In this document: positions 7,911 through 16,147 of the stretch, in pieces
Layout of the letters: each line of letters opens with the position of its first letter
How positions within the stretch are numbered: position 1 is the first letter of the stretch
DNA from: Pseudomonadota bacterium
GTDB taxonomy: Bacteria > Desulfobacterota > Desulfarculia > Adiutricales > JAGVGV01
Direction of reading: 5' to 3'
Assembly (NCBI GenBank): GCA_018830135.1
Contig: JAHJTB010000291.1
Coordinates: forward strand, 1-37,554
Length of the DNA stretch: 37,554 nucleotides
Program-made: the position numbers and the translations under genes
Notes under the pieces: model-generated
The model's input: only the letters and a program-made list of their open reading frames with translations
Told to the model about the DNA's origin: nothing
Databases searched by the model: none

Positions 7911-9668
7911 ATGCACGAAGACGAGGATCGCGCTCAGATCGCCCGCCTCAAGATTCGCGTTCAGGAACTGGAAACTGAAGTGGAGCGCCTCGGCCGTATC
8001 GAAACCGACTTGCTAGAATGCCGGAGGAATTTCATCCAGATCGAGCAGATCGCCCGAGTGGGACGCTGGGAACTGGACCTGGTTTCCAACCGGCTCGAGT
8101 GGTCGGACGGCGTATTTTCCATATTCCAGATCGCCCCGGATCGATTCGAGGCCACGTACGAGGCCTTTCTCGATATCGTCCACCCCGATGATCGGGCCCT
8201 GGTGGAGCGGACCTACACCGCCTCGATCGACAATGAGACGACCTACGACCTGGTCCATCGGGTCCAGGTCCCGGGTGTCGGGGTCAAGTGGGTCCGGGAG
8301 GCGGGCTGGACCGAATACGGTCCGGACGGGCGGCCGCGGCGCTCCATCGGCACGGTCCAGGACGTGACCGAAATCCGGCAGGCCCAGGAGGCGCTCCGGG
8401 TTTCCGAGGCGCGTTACCGGCATCTGTTTCACGAGGCCTTTGACGGAATCGCGCTGGCCGACATCGAAACCGGAATCATCGTCGATTGCAATCAGGCCCT
8501 GGGGGACATGGTCGAGCGGGACCGGGAGGAGATCGTCGGGCAACGGCAATCGACCCTCCACCCGCCCGACGACCGCACGGACGGCGATTTCACCAAGGCC
8601 TTCGATGCGCACCGGGGAAACCGGGAAGGCCAGATCATCGAAGAACGGCTTTTGACCCGGACGGGCGAAATCCGGTTCGCCGAGATCAAGGCCAAGATCG
8701 TGGAGATCGAGGGCCGGCGTTACCTCTTCGGATTTTTCCGCGACGTAACCGAGATGAAGAAGGCCCTGGACGCCCTGAAGGACAGCGAGGAGCGTTTTCG
8801 CCAACTGGTCGAAAACATCCGGGAAGTCTTCTGGATGCGGGACGCGGCCACGGGCGGGATTTTGTATGCCAATCCCGCGTACGAGAGCATCTGGGGGAGA
8901 AGTCCGGAAGGCCTGTACCAGGACCCGTCGTCATTCCTGGAATTGGTCCATGAAGACGACCGAGACCGGTTACAGCAGGCCATGGATGCCCGGGAACGGG
9001 ACAACGCGCCCTTTGCCCAGGAATATCGGATCGTGCGCCCGGATGGCGAGGTTCGCTGGATCTGGTCCCGGACCTACCCGGTGCGAAACGACGAGGGCCA
9101 TATCATCCGCTGGGCCGGCATTGCCGAGGATGTCACCGACAAGAAGCGGCTCGAGGAAAAGCTGCTGGAAATGGCCACCACCGACTTTCTGACCGGGGCC
9201 AGAAACCGCATGAGCTTCACCGAGCGCGGCGACGAGGAGTTCGCCCGGTTCAACCGGTACGGCAAGCCGTTTTCGATCCTCATGCTCGATATCGACCATT
9301 TCAAGGAGATCAACGACCAGTACGGCCACGCCGCCGGCGACGACGTCCTCCGGGCCCTGAGCGGCCTGAGCCGGGGCCTGCTCCGGACCAGTGACGCCTT
9401 CGGCCGGCTGGGCGGCGAGGAGTTCGCCGTGCTGCTGCCGGAAACCCGGGGCGACCGCGCCCTGGAGGCGGCCGAGCGGCTGCGGTCCGGCATCGCCGAC
9501 ATGAAAGTCCGGGCCGACGGACACGAGGTCTCGGTGACCGTCAGCGTGGGCGTGGCCTGGAGCCTGGCCGGGGACCCGGACATGGTGTCGGTCCTGAAAA
9601 AGGCCGACCAGGCCCTGTACCAGGCCAAACGCGCCGGCCGCAACCGCGTGGTGGCCTGGGAAGAATGA
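7911..9668 (+). CDS. Diguanylate cyclase with three PAS domains, 585 aa
   Basis: A short N-terminal coiled coil (about residues 5-45) is followed by three PAS domains at about 45-160, 165-285 and 290-412. The first and third carry HPDD or HEDD and end in DVTE/DVTD linkers, as in the PAS_3 subtype. The GGDEF domain fills residues 420-585 (DFLTGARNR, LDIDHFKEIND). The active site is GGEEF at 501-505, so catalysis is expected. An inhibitory RxxD site (R492-D495) sits exactly five residues upstream, implying product feedback by c-di-GMP. There are no membrane segments, so it is a cytoplasmic sensor whose input is unknown. The ATG at 7911 has GGGGGC just upstream. Confidence 0.94.
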   Translation: MHEDEDRAQIARLKIRVQELETEVERLGRIETDLLECRRNFIQIEQIARVGRWELDLVSNRLEWSDGVFSIFQIAPDRFEATYEAFLDIVHPDDRALVERTYTASIDNETTYDLVHRVQVPGVGVKWVREAGWTEYGPDGRPRRSIGTVQDVTEIRQAQEALRVSEARYRHLFHEAFDGIALADIETGIIVDCNQALGDMVERDREEIVGQRQSTLHPPDDRTDGDFTKAFDAHRGNREGQIIEERLLTRTGEIRFAEIKAKIVEIEGRRYLFGFFRDVTEMKKALDALKDSEERFRQLVENIREVFWMRDAATGGILYANPAYESIWGRSPEGLYQDPSSFLELVHEDDRDRLQQAMDARERDNAPFAQEYRIVRPDGEVRWIWSRTYPVRNDEGHIIRWAGIAEDVTDKKRLEEKLLEMATTDFLTGARNRMSFTERGDEEFARFNRYGKPFSILMLDIDHFKEINDQYGHAAGDDVLRALSGLSRGLLRTSDAFGRLGGEEFAVLLPETRGDRALEAAERLRSGIADMKVRADGHEVSVTVSVGVAWSLAGDPDMVSVLKKADQALYQAKRAGRNRVVAWEE

Positions 9669-9758
9669 AGCGCGTTTTGCACGAGCGCCGTTCTGGGAAA
9701 AAGCCCATTTCCGGCTGCGCCGGGCACAAACGAACGATGAAAATATGTTGTCCTTCCC

Positions 9759-9790
9759 ATAGGTTGGGTTAGCGAAGCGTAACCCGACAT
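9759..9790. repeat. Short palindromic (REP-like) repeat
   Basis: GGGTTA and TAACCC (9766-9771 and 9780-9785) flank GCGAAGCG. Elements of this form recur between genes in many environmental bacteria; only one copy is in this window. Confidence 0.4.
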
Positions 9791-9817
9791 CCTTCCGGCC
9801 GGCCTCCTGTTCCGTCC

Positions 9818-9892
9818 AGGCCCCTGTCTCCCGGCCGATCTGAAAACGAACGTCGGTGGGGTGGGCCGGATTGTCGCAGATCGGGCAATGTT
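9818..9892 (-). repeat. Direct repeat copy A: displaced osmC 3'-end fragment
   Basis: Sixty-nine of 75 bases match 11584-11658 in the same orientation. On the minus strand it encodes CPICDNPAHPTDVRFQIGR, nearly the C-terminus of the OsmC-type protein, but with no osmC-like sequence upstream of it and no stop codon in the equivalent place. It is a remnant, not a gene. Confidence 0.8.
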
Positions 9893-10058
9893 TTCCCTGG
9901 TTCCCAAGCTCCGGCTTGGGGTGGGCCAAGACAACCTCGCGCCAAGCAAGGCCTAACGAGTAGTGAAAAGGATTCGCATAAATTTTTAAAGACCCTCTCC
10001 CAAGGGGAGAGAGAACCCCATCCTCGAAGAATATATAGGAAAAGCCGTAATACAACGT

Positions 10059-10128
10059 CCCTCACCCGCCAGAGGCGGGCAAGCCTGATGGAGAGGGGGG
10101 GGCTTGGCCGCCTCTGGCGGGGTGAGGG
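10059..10128. repeat. Long inverted repeat
   Basis: The arms at 10059-10085 and 10101-10128 are complementary over about 27 bases except for two small differences, around a 15-base loop rich in G. The arms contain CCGCCAGAGGCGG, itself a small palindrome. It lies between the radical SAM gene end and the osmC fragment. It has no T-tract, so it is unlikely to be a simple terminator; a non-autonomous mobile palindrome is more likely. Confidence 0.6.
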
Positions 10129-10283
10129 GAACAGGACGCACAAGGCCCGGAGCTTTCATACAGCCAGGGTTTCCCCAAGCGGCGGACATCCCTGCCCGTC
10201 CAATCCCTCAGGAACCAATACGCGCCTTGAACATGCAGGGCGGGCGCATTCCCCCCGGCTTGCCGCGGGGAGCTTCACTTTTC

Positions 10284-11561
10284 TTATAGCCGCTGGATCA
10301 AATAGACATGGACCGGAAGGGGGCTCTGCTTTTTGATTTCATAAAACCGGGGCAGAAGCTCGCGTTTTCTCGGGCTGTCTTTCAAGGGGGACAAATAGAT
10401 CGCCCCCTTGCGACGTGGCGCGACGGGGGCGCTTCGAAGCAGTTCGGTCAGGGATTCATAGTGATCGGGGGACAGTTCCGCTCCGATCAGGAAATTGGCC
10501 GTGACTTCAATATGCTTGTACAGCCTGTTGATATCAATCATTTTCCGGAAGGCGTTGCCGACCTTGTCAGAGCTTATCGGTTTATGAATGCTTGCCAACG
10601 TCGCCGCGTCGATCGATTCCAGCCCGATGTTTATATATGTATAAAACGGCAGGCGGTCGATTTCGTCAAACAGATCGTTTTCAGACTTTAAAAAGGAATC
10701 CACGCTCCCAAACAAGAACATCATGGGCTTTTTCCCATGGGATTCCTTAAAATCAAAGGCGGTTCCGGCTTCGGTGGCGGCAAAATGAATTATTTCCCCC
10801 CCTGCTTGAAGAGCGTCGTGATTGCCTAAAAACAAGGCGTTATAATTCTTGATATTTTGGCCAAAAAAACGCTTTAATTCCTGAATCTGCCCGGCGATAT
10901 TCGTTCTGGAGCGAGCCTGGAATCGATCCGCGGATTGAACACAGCAGAACTTGCAATGGTAAAGGCATCCATCCGCGATCATAAGCGGAATGACATCATA
11001 ATCCACATGTCTTGTGTCGGGCGGGAGGACCGAAATACGTTCACCCATGATTGAAAACAATTCCTGCGATCGATGATAGAGAACGGTTTCATCATTACCG
11101 ATGATTTGATTTATGCAATCGCCCGTTTCCGAAGACAGACCGGGTCTCGGCAGGCCGTGAAGGTTGGCGTACAGTTGAGACCATGCCGCAAAGGCATTCA
11201 TGATCTCGGGATTTGAAAGATGATTCTGTTCCCATATGGAATTGCTGGAGTATGGAAGACAAGGAAGGTAATATTCTCCAAGCCAGGAAATGATTCCATT
11301 TTCGCTGCTGTCGTCTCCCACGGAATAATATACCCAGTCGTTACCATCAGTTCGTTTGAAGTGTTCGGATGGGTGGGGCCAGTTTTTGTCAAGACCTCGA
11401 ATAAAAATAATTTCCCCGTTCAAGTTAAAATGGAATTCATATTTTGATGTCTTTATCTCCGTGTATTTTCCATGATTGAGGTAATAACTCGATTTTTTAA
11501 AGCGGCTGTTGCCTCGCATTTGAGTACTTATTGTAAAATTTCCTAAATGGAGAGAAGCCAT
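10284..11561 (-). CDS. Radical SAM protein of unknown function, 425 aa
   Basis: The cluster motif CLYHCKFCC places a CX3CX2C [4Fe-4S] site at C199, C203 and C206, inside DVIPLMIADGCLYHC. The next 180 residues fit a radical SAM barrel (ALFLGNHDAL, YINIGLESID, TANFLIGAEL). About 195 residues precede the cluster and match nothing I recognise. The reaction is unknown. The ATG at 11561 is preceded by GAGGA at 5 bases; another ATG at 11573 overlaps the osmC-type stop (TAATG), so either start gives tight coupling to that gene. By eye the gene is much richer in A+T than its neighbours and is flanked by 75-base direct repeats, both signs of acquisition. Confidence 0.87.
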   Translation of the reverse strand: MASLHLGNFTISTQMRGNSRFKKSSYYLNHGKYTEIKTSKYEFHFNLNGEIIFIRGLDKNWPHPSEHFKRTDGNDWVYYSVGDDSSENGIISWLGEYYLPCLPYSSNSIWEQNHLSNPEIMNAFAAWSQLYANLHGLPRPGLSSETGDCINQIIGNDETVLYHRSQELFSIMGERISVLPPDTRHVDYDVIPLMIADGCLYHCKFCCVQSADRFQARSRTNIAGQIQELKRFFGQNIKNYNALFLGNHDALQAGGEIIHFAATEAGTAFDFKESHGKKPMMFLFGSVDSFLKSENDLFDEIDRLPFYTYINIGLESIDAATLASIHKPISSDKVGNAFRKMIDINRLYKHIEVTANFLIGAELSPDHYESLTELLRSAPVAPRRKGAIYLSPLKDSPRKRELLPRFYEIKKQSPLPVHVYLIQRL

Positions 11562-11572
11562 GCTCATCCTCA

Positions 11573-12058
11573 TTACGCCTTCGAGGCCCCTGTCCCCCGG
11601 CCGATCTCAAAGCGAACGTCGGTGGGGTGGGCCAGATTGTCGCAGATCGGGCAGCGTTCCTGAAGGGCTTCAAGCAGGAACGATCGTTCCGGCAGGGGCC
11701 AGTCGTCCAGCCCGTCGATGGTCACCCGGAGTTCGAGGAAACCGGCCCGAAACTCGCTCTCCAGCCCGAAGGCCCGGGCCGGATCGAGCGTTCCCCCGAC
11801 CCCGACTTCCAGCCCCCCGGCCGGAAGTCCCTTTTCCTCGGCCAACAGCCGGCTCATGTTCAGAACGCACCCGGCCAGGGACAAGGCCAGACATTCCGGC
11901 GGGGTGGGCCCCGAGTCGTCGCCGCCCCGGGCTTTTCGAACGTCCATGACGATCCGGTGATCCCTGGCCCGGGCGATGATGCTTCGTTTGGGCCCGAGCC
12001 GGGCCAGGCCCTGAATGGAAATGGGCTCGATTCCGGAAGATGGATCGGGATGGGACAT
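11573..12058 (-). CDS. OsmC/Ohr-family protein, 161 aa
   Basis: The protein has the OsmC fold landmarks: the helix GPTPPECLALSLAGCVLN with C64 (and C56), and a second cysteine region ERCPICDN with C136 and C139. In characterised members two such cysteines reduce organic hydroperoxides with thiol cofactors; a different role for this subgroup is possible. AAGGAGG lies just upstream of the ATG at 12058. The stop codon overlaps the start of the radical SAM gene, and a LysR gene diverges upstream, so a LysR-controlled two-gene operon is likely. Its last 75 coding bases have a second copy at 9818-9892. Confidence 0.9.
   Translation of the reverse strand: MSHPDPSSGIEPISIQGLARLGPKRSIIARARDHRIVMDVRKARGGDDSGPTPPECLALSLAGCVLNMSRLLAEEKGLPAGGLEVGVGGTLDPARAFGLESEFRAGFLELRVTIDGLDDWPLPERSFLLEALQERCPICDNLAHPTDVRFEIGRGTGASKA
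11584..11658 (-). repeat. Direct repeat copy B: 3' end of the osmC-type gene
   Basis: This is the intact partner of the copy at 9818-9892 (69 of 75 bases identical, same orientation). The two copies bracket the radical SAM gene and the intergenic repeats, about 1.77 kb from start to start. Confidence 0.8.
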
Positions 12059-12128
12059 GAAAGGCCTCCTTTTTTAAATTCATCGGGAAAATCGATTTGA
12101 AAACTTCAGCTACAAATCTATTATTTAT

Positions 12129-12158
12129 GGTGTATCATGGCGGATAACGGCGGTCCAA
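12129..12158 (-). promoter_or_regulatory. Possible promoter of the osmC-radical SAM operon
   Basis: On the minus strand TTGGAC (12158-12153), 18 bases and TACACC (12134-12129) lie about 70 bases upstream of the osmC-type start. The match is weak, as expected for a promoter that needs a LysR activator. Confidence 0.25.
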
Positions 12159-12168
12159 CGGTACTTTT

Positions 12169-12199
12169 TGATCGACCGTTCGACATTTTCGATTGATCA
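12169..12199. promoter_or_regulatory. Candidate LysR binding site in the divergent intergenic region
   Basis: TGATCGA (12169) and TCGATTGATCA (12189-12199) form an interrupted inverted repeat just upstream of the LysR start and upstream of the osmC-side promoter, the usual place for LysR autoregulation and activation of a divergent operon. The call rests on position and symmetry only. Confidence 0.3.
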
Positions 12200-12211
12200 T
12201 CGGGGGCAATC

Positions 12212-13099
12212 TTGGACTTGCAGCGGCTCAAAACCTTCCGGACCGTGGCCACGTTGATGAACTTCAACCAGGCCGCCCGAATCCTCCATTTCGCCCAATC
12301 CACCGTATCCGCCCAGATCAGGACCCTGGAGGATGAGGTCGGAGCCCCCTTGTTCGACCGTCTGGGTAAAAAGGTCCTTTTGACCGAGGCGGGCGAGAAA
12401 ATGCTCGGATACGCCCATAAGATTCTGGCCATCGAAGAAGAGGCCCTGGCGGAAATCCGGGGCCGGAGCGGGGCGGGCGGCCGGATCAATCTCCGGGCCC
12501 CCCAGACCGTGGCCGCCTGCCACCTGCCCGACGTGCTGGCCGATTTCCTGCCCCGTTTCCCGTCCGTGGGGTTTGACCTGAGCCAGTGCGCCTTTACGGC
12601 CCTGGTTCATGAAATGGCTATCGGGGTGGTGGACCTGGCCTTTCTGCTGTCCGACTCCATCCAGGCGGAAAACCTGAACGTGGAACTCCTGGGGGTCGAA
12701 ACCCTGCGGGTGACGGCCGGGGCCGGACATCGTCTTACGGGCCGGAAAGGGGCCTCTTTTCCGGACCTCGAGGGTGAGACCCTTTTTCTGCCCAAGGCGG
12801 ACTGCGGGTACCGGATGGAGTTCGAACAGTCGCTCATGAGCCGCAAGGTGACGCCAGGCCGAATCATCGACGTCAACAGCCTGGACGCCATCAAACAGTT
12901 CGTGGCCCGGGGCCTGGGGGTGACGGTCATGCCGGACGTCGCGGTCCGGGATGAAATCGCCCGGGGACGTATGGCGGCCCTGGACTGGCAGGAGGACATG
13001 GAAACCGGGGTCCTGATGATCTGGGCCAAAGGCAAATGGCTTTCTCCCATCCTTCGGGAGTTCATGGACACGGCCCGCCGGGTCCTGGGCGGACGGTGA
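12212..13099 (+). CDS. LysR-family transcriptional regulator, 295 aa
   Basis: The N-terminal winged HTH is standard for LysR: MDLQRLKTFRTVATLMNFNQ, then QSTVSAQIRTLEDEVG and PLFDRLGKKVLLTEAG. An effector-binding domain of two periplasmic-binding-like lobes follows from about residue 90, with a hinge region near IDVNSLDAIKQFVARGLGV. The start is TTG at 12212, just where the family N-terminus begins. It diverges from the osmC-radical SAM pair, the classic arrangement for a LysR regulator and its target operon. The effector is unknown; a redox or electrophile signal would suit an OsmC-type target, but that is inference. Confidence 0.93.
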   Translation: MDLQRLKTFRTVATLMNFNQAARILHFAQSTVSAQIRTLEDEVGAPLFDRLGKKVLLTEAGEKMLGYAHKILAIEEEALAEIRGRSGAGGRINLRAPQTVAACHLPDVLADFLPRFPSVGFDLSQCAFTALVHEMAIGVVDLAFLLSDSIQAENLNVELLGVETLRVTAGAGHRLTGRKGASFPDLEGETLFLPKADCGYRMEFEQSLMSRKVTPGRIIDVNSLDAIKQFVARGLGVTVMPDVAVRDEIARGRMAALDWQEDMETGVLMIWAKGKWLSPILREFMDTARRVLGGR

Positions 13100-13304
13100 A
13101 CTCCGAGATGAGATGGACCGTGATTTCTGCCCATATAGCAAATCGTTGGCTGTTTGGGTTTTATCCTTCCTTGACGTGATGGCAGGTTTTCATCTGGAAT
13201 GGTTCTTTATGAGTACCCGGCCTTTTGGGAAGACAGAAGGCTATTGGGTTTAGAAACCGGCCCCGCCAAGGGTGGCGTCCAACGCACAGACCACAAACGT
13301 GGTT

Positions 13305-13805
13305 TCAATTCCCCACAAACCCCAACCTCCTACCCCGGCTCGAAACCAACTCACGGTACCCCTCCTTCAACGCTTCCGAAAGGAAGCTAACACCTATCAG
13401 CCGTTCCCATTCCGGCTGGGCGTTGGAGAGGTCCGCCAGGGTCTGTCGGATGGTCTTTTCGGTCAGGCCCAGGCGTTCGTGGCCGAAGTAGTCCACGAGG
13501 TCATGCCGGGTCAGGTTGCGCCTTTTGCCGTTCAGGGGCAGGGCGATCTCTTCCGGGGCGCGAAGGACGATGGTCGCGTTGAGCAGGTCATAGGCCGGGG
13601 ACAGCCCGATTTTGGGATCGCGGCGGATCAGGGAAAAGTTCTTGAGGTGGCTGTCCTCATTGCCCACGAGGTAGTTGAACAGGACCCGTTTGAAGAGTCC
13701 GGCCCGTTCGATCAGGGGAAAGGTGCAGCACCGGTCGATGACCTGGACCACCTGTTCCATGGAAGAACGGTACTTGGTGTCACGGTCCCGGCCCCGAGAC
13801 CCCAA
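13305..13805 (-). pseudogene. hipA: hipA remnant (C-terminal kinase half only)
   Basis: The readable part begins near DTKYRSSMEQVVQVIDR and runs to the natural-looking C-terminus. It holds the HipA kinase catalytic motif GNEDSHLKNFS (N-x-D-x-H-x-x-N) and the metal-binding SPAYDLL. The N-terminal half with the P-loop and the ATP lysine is missing: upstream of about 13785 the frame turns into unrelated sequence and the only start is a TTG with no family residues. Intact HipA C-domain proteins are about 300 residues or more, so roughly half remains. No hipB-type gene lies next to it. It is a decayed toxin gene and unlikely to be active. Confidence 0.78.
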
Positions 13806-13917
13806 GGCCCCGAGTCGATGGGCCAGGCCCTTAGGTTAACCGCGAAGGGTGGGCCAGGCCGGTTTTCAACAATCTGTCCAGGCTCAAAGTAAGGAACACG
13901 GGTCGAGCGAAGAAACC

Positions 13918-13947
13918 TTGAAAGGGCCATCCCTACTATGCTATACT
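13918..13947 (+). promoter_or_regulatory. Promoter of the Panacea toxin-antitoxin pair
   Basis: TTGAAA at 13918-13923, an 18-base spacer and TATACT at 13942-13947 form a good sigma-70 promoter 51 bases upstream of the panA start. Confidence 0.6.
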
Positions 13948-13998
13948 TCTCTGTACCAGGCGTTTTTTAAATGAGTTTGGGGATAAGGAGGGTGCCAG

Positions 13999-14442
13999 AT
14001 GGCCAGTGTTTTTGACGTGGCCGCATATATCCTAGAAAAACGCGGTCCCATGACAACCTGGAAGCTTCAAAAGCTGGTCTACTACTGTCAAGCTTGGTCC
14101 CTGATATGGGATGATGCCCCGCTCTTTCCTGAAACCATTGAGGCCTGGGCCAATGGCCCTGTCGTTCGCCCATTGTTCGAGGCCCACCGGGGTTGCTTTT
14201 CTATTGAAGAAATCCATGGGGGAGACCCTCAAAACTTGACACCCGACCAGAAAGAAACGGTGAATGCGGTCTTGGATTACTATGGGGACAAACCTTCACA
14301 GTATCTGAGCGATTTGACTCACATTGAAGCGCCGTGGTGCAATGCTCGCAGGGGTATCCCTGACCACGAACGTTCGGATGCTGAAATCACCCTTGAATCG
14401 ATGGCTGAATATTACAGTAGTCTTGCGCCGGAAGATGAATAG
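13999..14442 (+). CDS. panA: Panacea-domain (DUF4065, SocA-like) antitoxin, 147 aa
   Basis: The sequence shows the DUF4065/Panacea signature from its start: VAAYILEKRGPMTTWKLQKL, then VYYCQAWSLIWDDAPLFPE, then the EAWANGPVVRPLFEAHRG segment. Panacea proteins are antitoxins that neutralise many unrelated toxins, usually encoded next to them. AAGGAGGG lies upstream of the ATG. The toxin candidate begins 12 bases after the stop, so the two are almost certainly co-transcribed from the promoter at 13918-13947. Confidence 0.88.
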   Translation: MASVFDVAAYILEKRGPMTTWKLQKLVYYCQAWSLIWDDAPLFPETIEAWANGPVVRPLFEAHRGCFSIEEIHGGDPQNLTPDQKETVNAVLDYYGDKPSQYLSDLTHIEAPWCNARRGIPDHERSDAEITLESMAEYYSSLAPEDE

Positions 14443-14454
14443 ATTAACTTCGTA

Positions 14455-14898
14455 ATGGCTAAAAGAAAAAAGAAGCCCTACCAAAAAGAGAATCCCACCT
14501 CCGGAAAGAAAGCCCGCGGAGTCAAAAAAGCGGAAAGTACTCATAACCAATGTCTCGTGTGGCAGAGTGGGACTATGGATAGGGGGGGAGCTTGGGGTTG
14601 GGAGAAAATTGATCCTGTGACTTGGTGGGATACTATTTGCCCCGCGCGACATGATTTCCAAACGATGAAATGGATTAATATTTTGGGTGATAAACACCAT
14701 CTGGTGAGTATCGGTAAGCTGGAAAAACAGGCTCAAGACCGTTTAGCTGAAATTTGCCAAGATGATGTTGACGAATTGTGTTGCCTTAGACTTGGGGCAA
14801 CCGAGCGCATATGGGGTGTCAAAGAAGCAGAAAAATTTAAAGTCTTGTGGTGGGATCCCAATCACGAGATATACCCTTACCAACTAAAGCATACTTGA
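14455..14898 (+). CDS. panT: Putative toxin partner of the Panacea antitoxin, 147 aa
   Basis: The first 25 residues are very basic (MAKRKKKPYQKEN). The C-terminal third ends in GVKEAEKFKVLWWDP and a KHT tail, which resembles the ending of small toxins and toxin-like proteins found beside antitoxin genes. Position directly after panA is the main support for a toxin role. The mode of action is not evident: no RelE-type or MazF-type catalytic set can be pointed to with confidence. The ATG at 14455 has no strong ribosome binding site, which suggests coupling to panA translation. GC content looks lower than in the genes around it. Confidence 0.65.
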   Translation: MAKRKKKPYQKENPTSGKKARGVKKAESTHNQCLVWQSGTMDRGGAWGWEKIDPVTWWDTICPARHDFQTMKWINILGDKHHLVSIGKLEKQAQDRLAEICQDDVDELCCLRLGATERIWGVKEAEKFKVLWWDPNHEIYPYQLKHT

Positions 14899-15386
14899 CC
14901 TTCACCCTAACTGGTTGCATTCCTGTTTTATGTTCAACTTTTATGTTCAACGGCACAGAACCGAAAGGTTTTCACATACCTTGTCGTGAGGGGGGATAGG
15001 GGAACCATGATGCACCCGCACCGATCCGGACTACCCCGGGGGGGAGGGGGCGAGGGGAATGGGGGCCGCTCGAACCCGGACCCGGCCGAGGCCGACCCGA
15101 TGGGCCAGGCTCAGGCTTCGCCGATCACCTGACCGCCTTGCACACAACGGAACCCTCTGCTTCATCCAGACTGACCGGGGAGATGACCATGACCTGTCTT
15201 GAATACAGACCCGGCCTTCAGGCCGCTTCCCCTCACGCCATCATCCCATTCAGTTTTTCCCTTGCCTTCGATCGCCGTCTATGTTCCTCTGTCTTTAACG
15301 CGGATACAATGCAAACCAAGTTTACCTATGGACAATGGAAAGGTCGGGCAAGCCGAAGGGAAACCACTTGACAGGAGGGAAAAGGA
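14899..15386. other. Intergenic stretch without a recognised gene
   Basis: These 488 bases contain a long G-rich run around 15038-15065 and short open frames without recognisable content. A TACAAT at 15305-15310 could be a -10 box for the lipoprotein gene at 15387, but no fitting -35 box is visible. It may contain decayed genes of the toxin-antitoxin patch. Confidence 0.4.
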
Positions 15387-15995
15387 ATGAGGCGTTTCTT
15401 GATCCTGGTCCTAGTCATGCTGGTCATTGTTGCTGCAGTATCCTCATGCGAAACAGGACCAAGCCGGTCCCAACTCATAGCCAATCACGCGAACGCGCTT
15501 ATGGCCGCCATGCAGAGCAGAAAACAGGTTTATGATGATGCTGCCGCCAAACGAAGGATGTATTACGACGAACTGACGGACTACATTGTCACACTACCCG
15601 AAGACAGCCGGAACCTCTGGATAAAAATGGAGAAAATAAAAGGCGCATCAACTGCCGAATTCAAGGACCTGACGATGAGGTTTTTTTCATCTCTTACACC
15701 CAAACAGTCAGATAATTTATTGGACAGAATTAATAAAATAGTGATAGTAGACCGCCAAATAGCTGAACTCAGGGAAGGCCAAGACAGAGATATGCGCACA
15801 TACGCAATGCTGGCCCAAGACTATGATTCCGCTGTGGCTGAGGAAAATACTCGTCGACAATCCGGTATGTGGGCGGCCATGTTCATGATGAAGTCCCAGC
15901 AAGCGCAAGCGGCAGCCATTCAACAGCGTAACCAGATGAACCAGTTAAACCATAATCTGCAAATGATAAATCAGCAGTTGATGAACATGCGATAG
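15387..15995 (+). CDS. Small lipoprotein with Gln/Met-rich tail, 202 aa
   Basis: A lipoprotein signal peptide ends in the lipobox AVSSC, with the acylated Cys at residue 21. The body is helical and likely coiled coil (residues 45-150), and the last 40 residues are rich in Gln, Asn and Met. I do not recognise a family. GGAGGG lies about 8 bases upstream of the ATG. It stands alone, followed by a bidirectional terminator. Codon use is visibly richer in A and T than in the flanking genes, so it may have been acquired with the toxin-antitoxin patch. Confidence 0.75.
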   Translation: MRRFLILVLVMLVIVAAVSSCETGPSRSQLIANHANALMAAMQSRKQVYDDAAAKRRMYYDELTDYIVTLPEDSRNLWIKMEKIKGASTAEFKDLTMRFFSSLTPKQSDNLLDRINKIVIVDRQIAELREGQDRDMRTYAMLAQDYDSAVAEENTRRQSGMWAAMFMMKSQQAQAAAIQQRNQMNQLNHNLQMINQQLMNMR

Positions 15996-16100
15996 TTGCG
16001 CCCATTCTCTGGGCCGTGGCCCCCTGGCCGACCGTCCAATCCAGCCCGAACCCTTCTCCCCCTCCAAATCGCCCCGGATGCTTACCCTATACTTACCCGA

Positions 16101-16139
16101 AAAGAAAAAGGGCCAGGCCGTCAAGGCCTGACCCTTTAA
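16101..16139. terminator. Bidirectional intrinsic terminator
   Basis: GGGCCAGGCC (16110-16119) and GGCCTGACCC (16125-16134) form a 10-bp stem with one G-U pair and a 5-base loop. On the minus strand it is followed by TTTTTCTTTT, ending the tRNA-Phe transcript. On the plus strand it is followed by TTTAAAAT and can end the lipoprotein transcript. Confidence 0.78.
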
Positions 16140-16147
16140 AATATCCA

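Larger units (their letters stand above)
9669..10283. other. Gene-free stretch filled with repeats and a duplicated gene fragment
   Basis: No convincing gene is present in these 615 bases. In order it holds a short hairpin repeat (9759-9790), a 75-base copy of the neighbouring osmC 3' end (9818-9892), a small hairpin CTCTCCC-AA-GGGGAGAG at 9995-10011, and a long inverted repeat (10059-10128). Coding-like frames break up between these pieces. It looks like an accumulation zone for dispersed repeats. Confidence 0.6.

Noticed and set aside
9769-10143. Open frames on the minus strand around the duplicated osmC fragment
   Set aside because: Only the 75-base copy resembles a protein; the rest is composed of repeats and shifts between frames.
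13199-13491. Short open frames on the plus strand over the hipA remnant
   Set aside because: They have no family features; the minus-strand HipA motifs are clear.
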